Positions 16,706-25,819 are shown, counted from the stretch's first letter. The stretch is 64,000 nucleotides of DNA from Pseudomonas putida (GCF_001976065.1 NZ_MNAH01000001.1:533066-597065); one strand, 5' to 3'. Notes: a model not told the origin generated them from the sequence alone. Translations and numbers: made by a program.

Positions 16706-17541
16706 ACACTGCAAAAAATACTGTAGTTGCTTGCTGCCAGGTGGCGCCGAAAATCGGCGACCTCGCGTTCAACCGCACACTCACCGAACGCATTATTCGT
16801 TCGGCGGCGCGTCAAGGAGCGCAAATCGTGGTGCTGCCTGAACTGGTGCAAAGCGGCTACGTGTTCAACGACCGTGACGAAGCCTTTTCCTTGGCAGAAA
16901 CAACCGAAGGACCGACCTTGCGTCTATGGACGGCGCTCGCCCGTGAACTGAACCTGGTCGTGGTCGGCGGTTTTTGCGAGCGGCTGGAAGGTGATGAACT
17001 GGCCAACAGCGCGGCGATGATCGACGCAAAGGGTTTGCGTGCCGTGTACCGCAAAGCGCACCTTTGGGATGCTGAGTCTGAAATTTTCAGTGTGGGTAAC
17101 GCCGCTCCACCGGTAGTCGAAACGGTTCATGGACGAATCGGGATGTTGATTTGCTACGACCTGGAGTTCCCCGAGTGGGTGCGACTTCCGGCATTGGCGG
17201 GTGCTGAATTGCTTTGCGCGCCGGTTAATTGGCCGGATGGACCGCGGCCACCTACTGAACGTCCGGCGGAAGTGGTGCGGGTTCAGGCGAATGCTTCGGT
17301 TAATCGGATGTTTATTGCTGCGTGTGATCGGCATGGGCATGAACGCGGTGTTGGTTGGGTGCAGGGTTCGGTGATTGTCGATGCGGATGGTTATCCCTTG
17401 GCAGGGCCGGCGGAGCAGGGGAGTGAGCAGATTTTATTGGCAGCACTGAATCTTGGTGAGGCGCGCAATAAGCGAATCAGTGCACGCAATGATTTGCATC
17501 GGGATCGGCGGGAGGGGTTGTATGGAGGTGTCAGGGAATGA
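16702..17541 (+). CDS. Carbon-nitrogen hydrolase (nitrilase superfamily)
   Basis: This 279-residue amidohydrolase has the complete Glu-Lys-Cys triad: Glu47 (VLPEL), Lys118 (YRKAHLW) and Cys151 (MLICYDLEFPEW). I place the start at a TTG (16702), which overlaps the permease stop and has an excellent GGAGGAGGT site just upstream; a longer frame exists but covers the permease gene. The family hydrolyses nitriles, omega-amides or N-carbamoyl compounds. With the NCS1 permease it forms a two-gene uptake and hydrolysis unit, perhaps releasing ammonia for nitrogen supply. N-carbamoyl amidohydrolase activity linked to the nearby hydantoinase is possible but unproven. Confidence 0.88.
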   Translation: MNTAKNTVVACCQVAPKIGDLAFNRTLTERIIRSAARQGAQIVVLPELVQSGYVFNDRDEAFSLAETTEGPTLRLWTALARELNLVVVGGFCERLEGDELANSAAMIDAKGLRAVYRKAHLWDAESEIFSVGNAAPPVVETVHGRIGMLICYDLEFPEWVRLPALAGAELLCAPVNWPDGPRPPTERPAEVVRVQANASVNRMFIAACDRHGHERGVGWVQGSVIVDADGYPLAGPAEQGSEQILLAALNLGEARNKRISARNDLHRDRREGLYGGVRE

Positions 17542-17607
17542 CGTGGCAGCCCGATCCTGTTCGGTTACCAGGTGCCTGAACTGTTGACGACGTGAGCATT
17601 GCACCAC

Positions 17608-17685
17608 GTGAGAACGTGAGAACGGGGACCGTGAGAACGGGGACGGATCTATTTTCCACAAGGTGGCGATAGAATAAATCCGTCC
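17608..17685. repeat. Tandem GTGAGAAC words and a hairpin repeat (decayed intergenic element)
   Basis: GTGAGAAC occurs at 17608, 17616 and 17631, the last two followed by GGGGAC. An imperfect inverted repeat follows: GGACGGATCTATT (17641-17653) against AATAAATCCGTCC (17673-17685), one mismatch, with a 19-base loop that itself contains CCAC/GGTGG. Similar GGGGAC-GGAT-TATTTT sequences are scattered in Pseudomonas near REP-associated transposase genes, but no such gene is here. The rest of 17542-17775 shows nothing recognisable. Confidence 0.55.
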
Positions 17686-17775
17686 ACTTGTTCGCGCATC
17701 CAACCCATTGCCGGCAGTCAGGAATGTCTGCAAAAGCGGTAACTCGCCTGAGTGGGGAGGCCACACCTCAGATTA

Positions 17776-19005
17776 TTAAAACGATGTGAAGAGGTAAGTT
17801 GCTATTAAGCGTGTCTCGTCGATATCTCTGGCGTCGTCACTACGATAGGTTGCGTTTCTCAACCGTACAGAAAAGCCTTTAAGCTTTCCCTGGAAGGCAT
17901 AGCTCACATCCACATCGCGCTCCCATTCCTTTTCAGTGCCGACTTTCTTCAATCCATCTCCATGGGTGTACGCGGTAAAAAAGTTCAGCCCAGGAACACC
18001 CATGGCTGCAAAGTCGTACCCGTACCGAAGCTGCCAGCTACGTTCGCCTGCACTTGCGAAATCGTGGTATTGCACGTAGTTCGGTAGGTAGGGGTTATTG
18101 ATGTAAGGAAAGCCGGTTGCGCCCTCCATAACCTGATAGGCCGCTAAGACGCTATGCCCATTGCCTAAGGTGTAGCCCAGCGAAGCAGCGTATGCACGGT
18201 TATCAACTTCTCCGGCTTTGGCTGCGCCAACATCACTGCTTGCGAAAGCACGCAGATCAGTAGTCAACGTGCCTGTTCCGATTCGCGTGCTGTGTATCAA
18301 TCCAGCGAACTGCTGACGGTAAACATCATCAAGTTCGCCATAAAAGTACGTCGCACTCAGCTCGGGTGTCAGCTTGTATGTGCCGCCGCCATATCGGTAG
18401 TAGTCGCCGATGCCAGTTGCACGATATCGTCCGTCCTTTACCGCAAGGTTGATGTCCTGAAGATCGGTTGAGTCAGGTGTGATCGTCTTATCGAACTGGG
18501 CCAAGTTTATGGTAAGGCGGTCGACGTCAGTAGAGGTAATCTGCCAACCTTGAAACGTCTGGGGGAGCAGCCGGCTATTGTTGTATTGCAGCACCGGTAC
18601 CTTTGGCAATGACATCCCGTAGCGCAACGAAGTCTCGGATATCTTGAGTTTTGCGCCATAACCTGCTTTTGAGTATTCGTCAGCGGCCTCACCGGAAGCT
18701 CGTTTGGGGAGGAGGCCGCTACCAGAGCGATCTGGACTCGAATCCAGCTTGTAGCCTGCAAAGATCAACGCGTCAGCGCCGAAGCCAATGATTCCTGGTG
18801 TGTATCCTGATTCATAGTTGAGCAAAAATCCCTGAGCCCATTCTTCTTTTTTCGATACGCCAGCTCCCTGGCGATAATCACCGTTGTAATAGAAGTTTCG
18901 GGCTTCTAAACGAATTTTACTATCAGCGATGAAGCTGTCGGCCATAGAGGTGTCGATGTAGAACGATACGGATGCAAGCACAGCTACATATAAGGCGCGG
19001 TTCAT
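17776..19005 (-). CDS. OprD family outer-membrane porin
   Basis: This 409-residue porin precursor has a signal peptide (MNRALYVAVLASVSFYIDTSMA, cleavage near residue 22) followed by an OprD/OccK-type barrel: DSKIRLEARNFYYNGDYRQG, NYESGYTPGIIGFGADAL, alternating beta strands and a terminal aromatic (YLFTSF). I use the ATG at 19005 with AGGAAA upstream; the longer frame has no signal-like sequence. OprD-family channels admit small carboxylates. It is the last gene of the minus-strand gal-like run, directly after dctA, so it probably forms the outer-membrane entry for the same organic acid. Confidence 0.9.
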   Translation of the reverse strand: MNRALYVAVLASVSFYIDTSMADSFIADSKIRLEARNFYYNGDYRQGAGVSKKEEWAQGFLLNYESGYTPGIIGFGADALIFAGYKLDSSPDRSGSGLLPKRASGEAADEYSKAGYGAKLKISETSLRYGMSLPKVPVLQYNNSRLLPQTFQGWQITSTDVDRLTINLAQFDKTITPDSTDLQDINLAVKDGRYRATGIGDYYRYGGGTYKLTPELSATYFYGELDDVYRQQFAGLIHSTRIGTGTLTTDLRAFASSDVGAAKAGEVDNRAYAASLGYTLGNGHSVLAAYQVMEGATGFPYINNPYLPNYVQYHDFASAGERSWQLRYGYDFAAMGVPGLNFFTAYTHGDGLKKVGTEKEWERDVDVSYAFQGKLKGFSVRLRNATYRSDDARDIDETRLIATYLFTSF

Positions 19006-19096
19006 TTTTATTATTTTCCTGACGCAGGGAGTCGCTGCTCGGTAGTAGACCGAACAGAGACTTTCTAGGGATGTTGTGATCGATAAGGCAGAAGGG

Positions 19097-20410
19097 TTAC
19101 TGCTTAGTACCAAGTTCCTTGGCGAGTTTGTCGCGATCTAGCTCCTTCTCCCAAGCTGATACAACCAGTGCCGCGACACCGTTGCCAACCAGGTTAGTCA
19201 TGGCAAGGCCGGTACCCATGAAACGGTGGATTCCCAGAATCAGCACCATGCCTGCTACAGGGACAAGTGGGACCACCATCAAGGTGCTGGTTAACATGAC
19301 AAAGGCAGCACCTGAGACACCGCTGGCACCCTTGGAGGTGAGCATGGCCACGATAACCAATGTCAGTTGCTGCGAAAGTGACAGGTCGATGTTCAGCGCT
19401 TGTGCGATAAAAAGAACCGCCATCGTCAGGTAGATGTTAGTGCCGTCGAGGTTGAATGAGTAACCCGTAGGAATGACCAAGCCAACAACGGGTTTTGAGC
19501 AGCCCAGACGCTCCATCTTTTCCATAATTTGTGGCAGTACCACTTCAGAGGAGCTGGTTCCGAGAACGACCAACAGTTCCTCTTTGATGTAGGAGATGAA
19601 GCGAAGAATACTAAACCCACAGACTCTCGCCACACCGCCCAAAACGACGATCACAAACAATGCGCAAAGCACGTAGAAGCTGCCTACCAGTTTCATCAGT
19701 GGCAGCAGTGAGCCAACTCCGTAAGTACCTACGGTGAAAGCGATGGCGCCGAATGCGCCGACAGCGGAGAGCTTGGCAATGATGTGTACGATGCGAAAGA
19801 ACACGCCGGAGAGACCTTCGATCATGTCGTAGACCGGCCGGCCCTTTTCACCCATAGCTGACAACGAGCATCCGAAAAGCACTGAGACCAGCAATATGCA
19901 AAGGACGTTGCCCTCGGCAAATGCCTGCACAAATGTCGAGGGGATGATTCCCATCAGGAATTCGACCATATGCATGTGTTGTGCTTTTTCAGCGAATCCG
20001 GTGACCGCCGATGCATCCAGGGTATTGACGTCCACATTGAAGCCACCACCTGGATTGAAAAGGTGACCACCGATAAGGCCAATCAGCAGCGAAACGGTCG
20101 AAATCACTTCGAAGTAGAGCAGTGCTTTGCCACCTACTCGACCAACCTTTTTCAAATCGCGCATTCCTGCGATGCCAGTGACGACTGTGCAGAAAACTAC
20201 TGGGCCGATGATCATCTTGATTAGCTTGATGAAAGCATCACCCAGCGGCTTAAGGTCAGCGGCAAAGGTGGGCCAAAAGTGGCCGACGGCGACGCCTGCG
20301 ATAATCCCTAGAAGTACTTGAAAGTACATTGCGCGATAGAAGGGCGGCTTGGTCTTCACCTTGATCGGAACGGTTACTTCGACCTGAGCGGTTGCTGGGC
20401 TAGGATTCAT
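19097..20410 (-). CDS. dctA: C4-dicarboxylate/H+(Na+) symporter DctA
   Basis: This inner-membrane symporter of about 437 residues is from the DAACS (glutamate/aspartate) family. The serine-rich re-entrant motif [20 protein letters not shown], the [16 protein letters not shown] signature and the [16 protein letters not shown] helix are intact. ATG at 20410 was chosen; a GTG nine bases upstream is an alternative. Typical DctA imports succinate, malate and fumarate under the two-component DctBD, which is not here. Its place after the lactonase-like gene and before an OprD porin suggests a specialised copy for an aromatic-derived dicarboxylate; that is inference. Confidence 0.92.
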   Translation of the reverse strand: MNPSPATAQVEVTVPIKVKTKPPFYRAMYFQVLLGIIAGVAVGHFWPTFAADLKPLGDAFIKLIKMIIGPVVFCTVVTGIAGMRDLKKVGRVGGKALLYFEVISTVSLLIGLIGGHLFNPGGGFNVDVNTLDASAVTGFAEKAQHMHMVEFLMGIIPSTFVQAFAEGNVLCILLVSVLFGCSLSAMGEKGRPVYDMIEGLSGVFFRIVHIIAKLSAVGAFGAIAFTVGTYGVGSLLPLMKLVGSFYVLCALFVIVVLGGVARVCGFSILRFISYIKEELLVVLGTSSSEVVLPQIMEKMERLGCSKPVVGLVIPTGYSFNLDGTNIYLTMAVLFIAQALNIDLSLSQQLTLVIVAMLTSKGASGVSGAAFVMLTSTLMVVPLVPVAGMVLILGIHRFMGTGLAMTNLVGNGVAALVVSAWEKELDRDKLAKELGTKQ

Positions 20411-20464
20411 GGCGGTCACTCACTGAAAGTCTTATTTTTGGAGGTGCAGCGAAGGCTGTTGCGG

Positions 20465-21328
20465 TTATCGTCCGTAAAGCTTCATGGGGTTCTCGACCAA
20501 TAGCTTTTGACGCAACTGAGGGTCGGTACAGAACTTGAACATCAGATCTACTAACTCCCCGTCGTTGGGCATATCTTTGCTAATGTTCGGATGCGGCCAG
20601 TCAGTGCCCCACAGCACGCGGTCTGGAGCGATTTCAATCAGTCTCTCTGCAAAGGGAACCGCGTCTTCGAATGGGCGACGGCCCACTGATACCCTTTCCG
20701 CGCCACATACCTTCACCCACGCCAATGGATTCTCCATCAGTTGCTGCAAGGCAATGAAGGACTGCTGCTCAATGCCATCCTGAGCTTTGACCCGCCCCAT
20801 GTGATCGATGATGAAAGGTACGGGGATACGCGCGAGTCTTTCCGAGTAGGTCAGGATGTCTTGCGCATCAAGGTGTAGGACTACATGCCATCCCAGATCA
20901 GCCAGGCGATCAACAGTGCTGTCAAAGACATCCAGGTCTGGCGCGCCACCCAGATGTGCAACGAAGTTGAATCGCACCCCACGAACACCTCCAGCGTCCA
21001 TCTCGGCAAGCTGCTTATCGGTTTCACTGCCGTCCACGATGGCTATCCCTCGATACCGCCCTTCGCTACGAGCGATAGCGTCCAACATCGCGCGATTGTC
21101 GCTGCCATGACAGCTGGCTTGGACAATCACACCACGAGTGAACCCCAGGTGGTCGTGCAACGCCCGCAAAGTTTCAAAAGGTGCGTCGGGCGGTGTATAG
21201 CTGCGATCTTCGGCATAGGGAAATTCAGCCCCGGGGCCAAATACATGGCAGTGGGCATCCCAAGCACCCACAGGAAGTGACTGCATAGGTTTTGTAGGAT
21301 GGGAATCAGGTGCGAGGCAGGTTTTCAT
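20465..21328 (-). CDS. Amidohydrolase, 2-pyrone-4,6-dicarboxylate lactonase (LigI)-like
   Basis: This 287-residue TIM-barrel hydrolase is of the amidohydrolase_2 / LigI type. It has DAHCHVFGPGAEFPYAEDRS at the N-terminus, VIVQASCHGSDNRAML, GVRGVRFNFVAHLGG, FIIDHMGR and the final metal-aspartate loop VLWGTDWPHPN. LigI hydrolyses 2-pyrone-4,6-dicarboxylate (PDC) to 4-oxalomesaconate, which is exactly the substrate of the GalD/GalB/GalC homologues in the same run. The ATG at 21328 has AAGGA six bases upstream; another ATG at 21346 lacks one. Other lactones are possible, but the context strongly favours a PDC-like substrate. Confidence 0.82.
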   Translation of the reverse strand: MKTCLAPDSHPTKPMQSLPVGAWDAHCHVFGPGAEFPYAEDRSYTPPDAPFETLRALHDHLGFTRGVIVQASCHGSDNRAMLDAIARSEGRYRGIAIVDGSETDKQLAEMDAGGVRGVRFNFVAHLGGAPDLDVFDSTVDRLADLGWHVVLHLDAQDILTYSERLARIPVPFIIDHMGRVKAQDGIEQQSFIALQQLMENPLAWVKVCGAERVSVGRRPFEDAVPFAERLIEIAPDRVLWGTDWPHPNISKDMPNDGELVDLMFKFCTDPQLRQKLLVENPMKLYGR

Positions 21329-21443
21329 CTCGTGTCCTTTGGTCATTGTTAGCGGAAGCGATAGCCCCGATGGTGGCGGTCTCTACGCTCGACAACAACC
21401 AGATGCGGGCTCTAGCAGTTATGCTGATTTAGCATGCGCTTGC

Positions 21444-22328
21444 TTAGGCTATGCAGATTTCACGAACCAGAGCCATTGTCTCTACTGCCAAGCGAGACAA
21501 GGGGCGTTGCTCAAACGTGCCGATGAATAGATGTGTCTGGATAGATGGATCAACGATCTGCGCAGCTTTGAGCCCCTCCAGTTTCCCGTCGCTATTAGCG
21601 AGAGCCGAGCGAAAAAGCACACCGTAGCCCATGTTGAGGTTGATGAGTTCCAGCAGTGACGGAATGCTATCGATTTCCAGACATACGTTGAGGTGCACTT
21701 CGTGACGTGAGGCTTCACTTTCGATGAGACGACGTATGGAGTGAGGTTCGCTGGGAGTGATCAAAGGGTATTGACCCAAGTCTTTCATCGCTACCTGGGC
21801 GGGAAGGTTCGAGTGCTGGCCACCGATGAGCATCAGTGGCTCTGAATGGATGTGCTCATACTGCAATTGAGCGCTGTGGCCAGGATTGAAGAGTAGGGCG
21901 AAATCCAGGCGACCGAGTAGCAGCCACTCGCGCATCGAGTGAGTCAGACCCTCTTTGATCCCTAATATGCAGTCGGGAAAGCGTTCGCGAAAGGCCGATA
22001 CCAGTGCCACGGTGTGTCGTCGGGAAATGCTGGGAGGAAGCCCGACGACCACTTTGCCCGACAAGGTATCGCGTTGTTCGCGGAGATCCTCACGAGCCAC
22101 TTGCACTTGACGCAAGATTCCTTTGCCATGATCGAACAAGCGTTGTCCGGAAGCGGTAAGCAATACCCCTCGACCATTTCGCAGCAGTAGATGCTCCTGC
22201 AGTTCGACCTCAAGTTGCCTAACTTGACGGCTGACAACCGACTGGGAAATGTTCAGTACAGCCGCCGCCTTGGTGAAACTTCCGAACTCGGCCACCCTTA
22301 CGAAACATTCGAGCTGTTTTAGATCCAT
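21444..22328 (-). CDS. LysR family transcriptional regulator (GalR-like position)
   Basis: This 294-residue LysR protein has its HTH at residues 1-60 (MDLKQLECFVRVAEFGSFTKAAAVLNISQSVVSRQVRQLE) and an effector domain from about 90. Unusually, it lies in the middle of the run it probably regulates, 38 bases after the dehydrogenase gene and in the same direction, not divergently. LysR regulators (GalR) control gallate genes in Pseudomonas. A second, broken LysR gene sits divergently at the head of the operon. Confidence 0.9.
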   Translation of the reverse strand: MDLKQLECFVRVAEFGSFTKAAAVLNISQSVVSRQVRQLEVELQEHLLLRNGRGVLLTASGQRLFDHGKGILRQVQVAREDLREQRDTLSGKVVVGLPPSISRRHTVALVSAFRERFPDCILGIKEGLTHSMREWLLLGRLDFALLFNPGHSAQLQYEHIHSEPLMLIGGQHSNLPAQVAMKDLGQYPLITPSEPHSIRRLIESEASRHEVHLNVCLEIDSIPSLLELINLNMGYGVLFRSALANSDGKLEGLKAAQIVDPSIQTHLFIGTFEQRPLSRLAVETMALVREICIA

Positions 22329-22366
22329 GAGCGCGACTCTGGTAAAAGGCTATGTTACCGCTTTTC

Positions 22367-23278
22367 CTATATAGCGCTTTCACGGGCTACTGGACTGCCA
22401 TACAACGTGTCGATTAGGTTTGGCCAGTCGAATGGCTCAAGACTTGGGTAACCGATATCAGCGTCACGCATGGCGTCGACGAGCCCTTTTTGAGCATCGA
22501 CGATGGCAAGACTCATGTTCGGAACAACGTCTACGTCGCGAGAAGTTTTCGCCACCTCCTTCATTTCCTCAGATCGACGCCGACCATGTTCGGCCACACG
22601 ACTTATCAAGTAGTGAGGCAGAGTGTCGTCCCAACCCATTTGCGGGAAACTTTCGTGCAACGACGCCAGCACCTCATCCTCGGCATGGTACTGGCGAGCA
22701 GTACTCAGGCATTCGGTTGTGAGCGCTTCCAGGCCTTTAATCATGATGCTTCGACACATCTTGATTGCTGATGCTACGCCGATCACGTTGGCCACTACCC
22801 GCACGTTCATTCCTAGCTCGCCCAATCGTTCGGCAACCTGGTCAGCACGTTCGCCGCCCAAAAGAATGGGGGTTTTCAAGCGCTGGGGGGGGACTGGTGC
22901 CATGACAGCCGCATCGATGTAATCGATGCCGTATTGCTGCATGGCCGTAGCCGCTGCACGCTTCGTAGAGGGGGCGACCGAGTTGATGTCGATGAACAGT
23001 TGTCCACGCCTCATCAGTGGCGCCGCGTTCAGTGCGACTTCGAGTGCGTTATCCGCCGTGACTGCTGATATTACCCACTCGCCAAGGGCTATCGCCTGAG
23101 CCGCACTTTCACATAGTTGAACGCCACACCGTTGAGAGCGAACACGCAGTGCAGTTCGTTGAGCAGGATCTTCAAGGAGTCGATCATAGGCGTAGATTTT
23201 TACATCCAGCGCGGCGAGGTCTTGGCCGAAAATAGCGCCTGCTTCGCCGAAACCGATTAGAGACAAGGTTGTGGTCAT
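22367..23278 (-). CDS. NAD(P)-dependent dehydrogenase, 6-phosphogluconate/hydroxyisobutyrate-like with DUF1932
   Basis: This 303-residue protein has a beta-hydroxyacid-dehydrogenase-like Rossmann N-terminus (LSLIGFGEAGAIFGQDLA, then FIDINSVAPSTKRA) and a C-terminal helical DUF1932-type domain (ASAIKMCRSIMIKGLEALTTEC). Lys in the AIKM helix matches the catalytic lysine position of the superfamily. It overlaps the GalD gene by one base (TAATG), so the two are translationally coupled. Standard gallate clusters lack such a gene. It might oxidise or reduce a hydroxy-acid feeding into or out of 4-oxalomesaconate; the substrate is unknown. Confidence 0.82.
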   Translation of the reverse strand: MTTTLSLIGFGEAGAIFGQDLAALDVKIYAYDRLLEDPAQRTALRVRSQRCGVQLCESAAQAIALGEWVISAVTADNALEVALNAAPLMRRGQLFIDINSVAPSTKRAAATAMQQYGIDYIDAAVMAPVPPQRLKTPILLGGERADQVAERLGELGMNVRVVANVIGVASAIKMCRSIMIKGLEALTTECLSTARQYHAEDEVLASLHESFPQMGWDDTLPHYLISRVAEHGRRRSEEMKEVAKTSRDVDVVPNMSLAIVDAQKGLVDAMRDADIGYPSLEPFDWPNLIDTLYGSPVARESAI

Positions 23279-24366
23279 TATGATTTCACCGAGTTTTGCC
23301 AGATATCGCCAGGGATGAGAACGTTACCGTCGAACAGAAGTCGGGCCGTGCGCACCAATCCGCACCCGGCTACCTGACCGGCAATCAAACGAAGCTCGAC
23401 CGTAAACTCTCCCGTTGGATGCTCAACAGACAATTGCACTCGATCAGCTGTTTCCACTTGGGCTAGGTTGCTTGCGACTGTCCCCCCAACCTGGCAAGCA
23501 GAGGCGACACTGACAGCGCCGAACACCCCGATCGATGTGTGACAGCGATGAGGAATGAAGGTACGGCTGCAAATTGCGCCACCATTGCGAGGGGCAGCTA
23601 TCAATGACATTTTCGGTACTGTGCGCTCGCGGACATCCCCCAGATTCATCAAAGGGCCCGCTTGCAGTCGGATTGATTCCAATAACGCTTTGAGCTCGAT
23701 GTTGGCGTCCAATTGCTCGGGGAGCTCGTAACCCGTGCAACCCACATCAGCGGCCCTGATCAGTACAACAGGCATCCCGTTGTCGATACACGTGACTTCG
23801 ATACCGTCGATGCGATCAATGGCGTGACCAGTCGGTAGCAGTGTTCCGCAACTGGAGCCGGCAATGTTTTCAAACTCGACAATCAGTGGGGCACTGGTGC
23901 CTGGAACACCGTCGATTCGAGTCTCACCAGCGTACTCAATGATGCCGCCTGGCGTGGGTACATTAGCTACAGCGATCTGGCCGGTATTGACCATGAAAAT
24001 CCGCACGCTTGTCTGCGATTTGTCGGTGTTTATCAGCCCACGCTCAATCGAAAATGGGCCGACGCCAGCGAGGATGTTTCCACAGTTCTGGCCGTAATCA
24101 ACTTGAGCTTGATCGACTGAGACCTGGGCAAACAGGTAATCGACATCCGCATCCGGACGATCTGAGCGACTGATGATTGCGACTTTGCTGGTCAGAGAGT
24201 TTGCCCCACCGATGCCGTCGATCTGGCGTGCATCGGGAGATCCCATGACGGCCAAAAGTACTCGGTCACGCAGCTTGCCTTCGGGCGGCAGGTCGTCGGC
24301 CATGAAGTAAGCACCCTTGGAGGTACCTCCACGCATCAAGAGACACGGAATACGAGTCTGGTGCAT
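23278..24366 (-). CDS. galD: 4-oxalomesaconate tautomerase (PrpF family)
   Basis: This 362-residue PrpF/diaminopimelate-epimerase-fold isomerase has the characteristic start RIPCLLMRGGTSKGAYFMADDLP and the second-half motif MSLIAAPRNGG with HTSIGVFGAVSVASACQ. GalD converts the keto and enol forms of 4-oxalomesaconate, the third step of gallate breakdown; the usual length is about 360. It is followed by the dehydrogenase (one-base overlap) and preceded by the aldolase gene with a five-base gap. The neighbouring GalB and GalC homologues make the specific assignment convincing. Confidence 0.88.
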   Translation of the reverse strand: MHQTRIPCLLMRGGTSKGAYFMADDLPPEGKLRDRVLLAVMGSPDARQIDGIGGANSLTSKVAIISRSDRPDADVDYLFAQVSVDQAQVDYGQNCGNILAGVGPFSIERGLINTDKSQTSVRIFMVNTGQIAVANVPTPGGIIEYAGETRIDGVPGTSAPLIVEFENIAGSSCGTLLPTGHAIDRIDGIEVTCIDNGMPVVLIRAADVGCTGYELPEQLDANIELKALLESIRLQAGPLMNLGDVRERTVPKMSLIAAPRNGGAICSRTFIPHRCHTSIGVFGAVSVASACQVGGTVASNLAQVETADRVQLSVEHPTGEFTVELRLIAGQVAGCGLVRTARLLFDGNVLIPGDIWQNSVKS

Positions 24367-24371
24367 GAAGG

Positions 24372-25088
24372 TTATCCTTGCAGGTCAGTGAGACTGTCGT
24401 GGTATCTCAGGCCTCGGTCAGCGAGCTTCTGACGCATCTCGTAGATATCCAGCCCCAATTCACCCGCTGCCAGGCGTACGCGTTTCTCTTCTTCGAGCCG
24501 AGCGCGTTTTCGGCTGGTTTCAAACACTTCGGGTAACTCGTCTCGGCGGACAACGACTACGCCATCATCGTCTGCCACGATAACGTCTCCGGGCTCGACC
24601 AATTGGCCAGCGCAGATGATTGGCACATTGACTGAGCCCAGGGTTTCCTTGACGGTACCCTGGGCATGAACTGCCCGCGACCATACCTTGAAGCCCATGT
24701 CGCGTAGTGTTCGGGTATCGCGTACACCGGCGTCAATGATCAGGGCGCGTACTCCCCTGGCCATTAACGAGGTGGCGAGCAAGTCGCCGAAGTAGCCATC
24801 GGAGCAGGGCGACGATGTCGCGACCACAAGAATATCGTCGGGTTGGCATTGTTCGACTGCTACGTGAAACATCCAGTTGTCACCAGGCGCGACCAACACG
24901 GTTACCGCTGTTCCGCTAATGCTCTGGTTTTGCTGGATCGGGCGAATGGCGCAATCTAGCAGGCCTTTACGCCCCTGGGCTTCATGCACGGTGGCAACCC
25001 CAAAGCGATCCAGTTCGTCGATCAACGCCGAGTCAGCACGGGGAATATTGCGTACGACAATGCCGGTTTTTCCGATCAATGTGCTCAT
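24372..25088 (-). CDS. galC: 4-carboxy-4-hydroxy-2-oxoadipate aldolase (RraA-like)
   Basis: This 238-residue class II pyruvate aldolase of the RraA fold splits 4-carboxy-4-hydroxy-2-oxoadipate into pyruvate and oxaloacetate. It has the family motifs VATVHEAQGRKG, the DNWMFHVAVEQCQPDDILVV segment, ARGVRALIIDAGVRD (metal and substrate Arg/Asp) and GDVIVADDDGVVVV. The ATG at 25088 overlaps the GalB stop by four bases; a longer frame only runs antisense-free into galB. Length and context match GalC of Pseudomonas. Confidence 0.9.
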   Translation of the reverse strand: MSTLIGKTGIVVRNIPRADSALIDELDRFGVATVHEAQGRKGLLDCAIRPIQQNQSISGTAVTVLVAPGDNWMFHVAVEQCQPDDILVVATSSPCSDGYFGDLLATSLMARGVRALIIDAGVRDTRTLRDMGFKVWSRAVHAQGTVKETLGSVNVPIICAGQLVEPGDVIVADDDGVVVVRRDELPEVFETSRKRARLEEEKRVRLAAGELGLDIYEMRQKLADRGLRYHDSLTDLQG

Positions 25089-25819
25089 GCCAAGTTCTCC
25101 GTTACCCGTGGGAAGATGCTTTGGTAGCCCTCTGCGTAAACGATGTTGCGGGTGGAGGCGATGCCCACGTTGCGTTTGGCCTGCACTCCACGTTGCAGCG
25201 CAACACGGGTGTAGTACTCCCAGAGATGTTCCTGGCCTGCCATGCACTGGATGGCGGCATATTTTTTGTCCCAGACCTCAGTGATATCCAGCAGTACATC
25301 CGGGCGCCATTCACATTGCTCAGGCTGATGGGGTTCGAAACTGTAGACAGGCGGGGCCCCCACAATTTTCTCGCCAGGTTTGTAGCCTTCAGCCTGGGCG
25401 ATGATGCGGGCTTCCTGCGTCAGGTTCATCGCTAGCGGGTGATCATAGTTGTAGGGGTCTTTGATCGAGTGACTGAGGACAAACTCCGGTTGAACGCGAC
25501 GAAATACATCGGCTAAGCGAAACAGCGTTTCTTTGTCGGCCCGCATCGGGTAGTCGCCGATATCGAAAAACTCCACGCTCGCGCCAAGGATCTCCGCTGC
25601 GGCTTCAGCCTCGCTGCGACGCGCTGTTTTGACCTTGTCTTCAGACATATCGCCTTTGCGCCAGAGCTTGGCCGACTCACCTCTCTCTCCATAGGAAAGG
25701 CACACGATGTGAACAGCGTGACCTTGTTGAGCATGCAGGGCTATGGCGCCACCAGCGCGCCAAACGAAGTCGGCAGAGTGGGCGCTGACAACCAGTGCGG
25801 TTTTTGTTTTTTCGATCAT
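25085..25819 (-). CDS. galB: 4-oxalomesaconate hydratase (PIG-L/LmbE family)
   Basis: This 244-residue zinc-dependent LmbE-fold protein has ALVVSAHSADFVWRAGGAI at the N-terminus, where His14 and Asp17 form the modified AHxxD metal motif, then CLSYGERGES, FFDIGDYP and SHSIKDPYNYDHPLAMN. GalB adds water to 4-oxalomesaconate even though it belongs to a deacetylase fold. The ATG at 25819 has an AGGAG-like site; the longer frame has no similarity. It is the first gene of the minus-strand gal-like operon. No gallate dioxygenase (galA) is found anywhere in the window. Confidence 0.9.
   Translation of the reverse strand: MIEKTKTALVVSAHSADFVWRAGGAIALHAQQGHAVHIVCLSYGERGESAKLWRKGDMSEDKVKTARRSEAEAAAEILGASVEFFDIGDYPMRADKETLFRLADVFRRVQPEFVLSHSIKDPYNYDHPLAMNLTQEARIIAQAEGYKPGEKIVGAPPVYSFEPHQPEQCEWRPDVLLDITEVWDKKYAAIQCMAGQEHLWEYYTRVALQRGVQAKRNVGIASTRNIVYAEGYQSIFPRVTENLA

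Noticed and set aside
17434..17766. A 110-codon open frame on the minus strand between the nitrilase and porin genes
   Set aside because: It overlaps the end of the nitrilase gene and the hairpin repeat. It is explained as a chance frame through repeated sequence.
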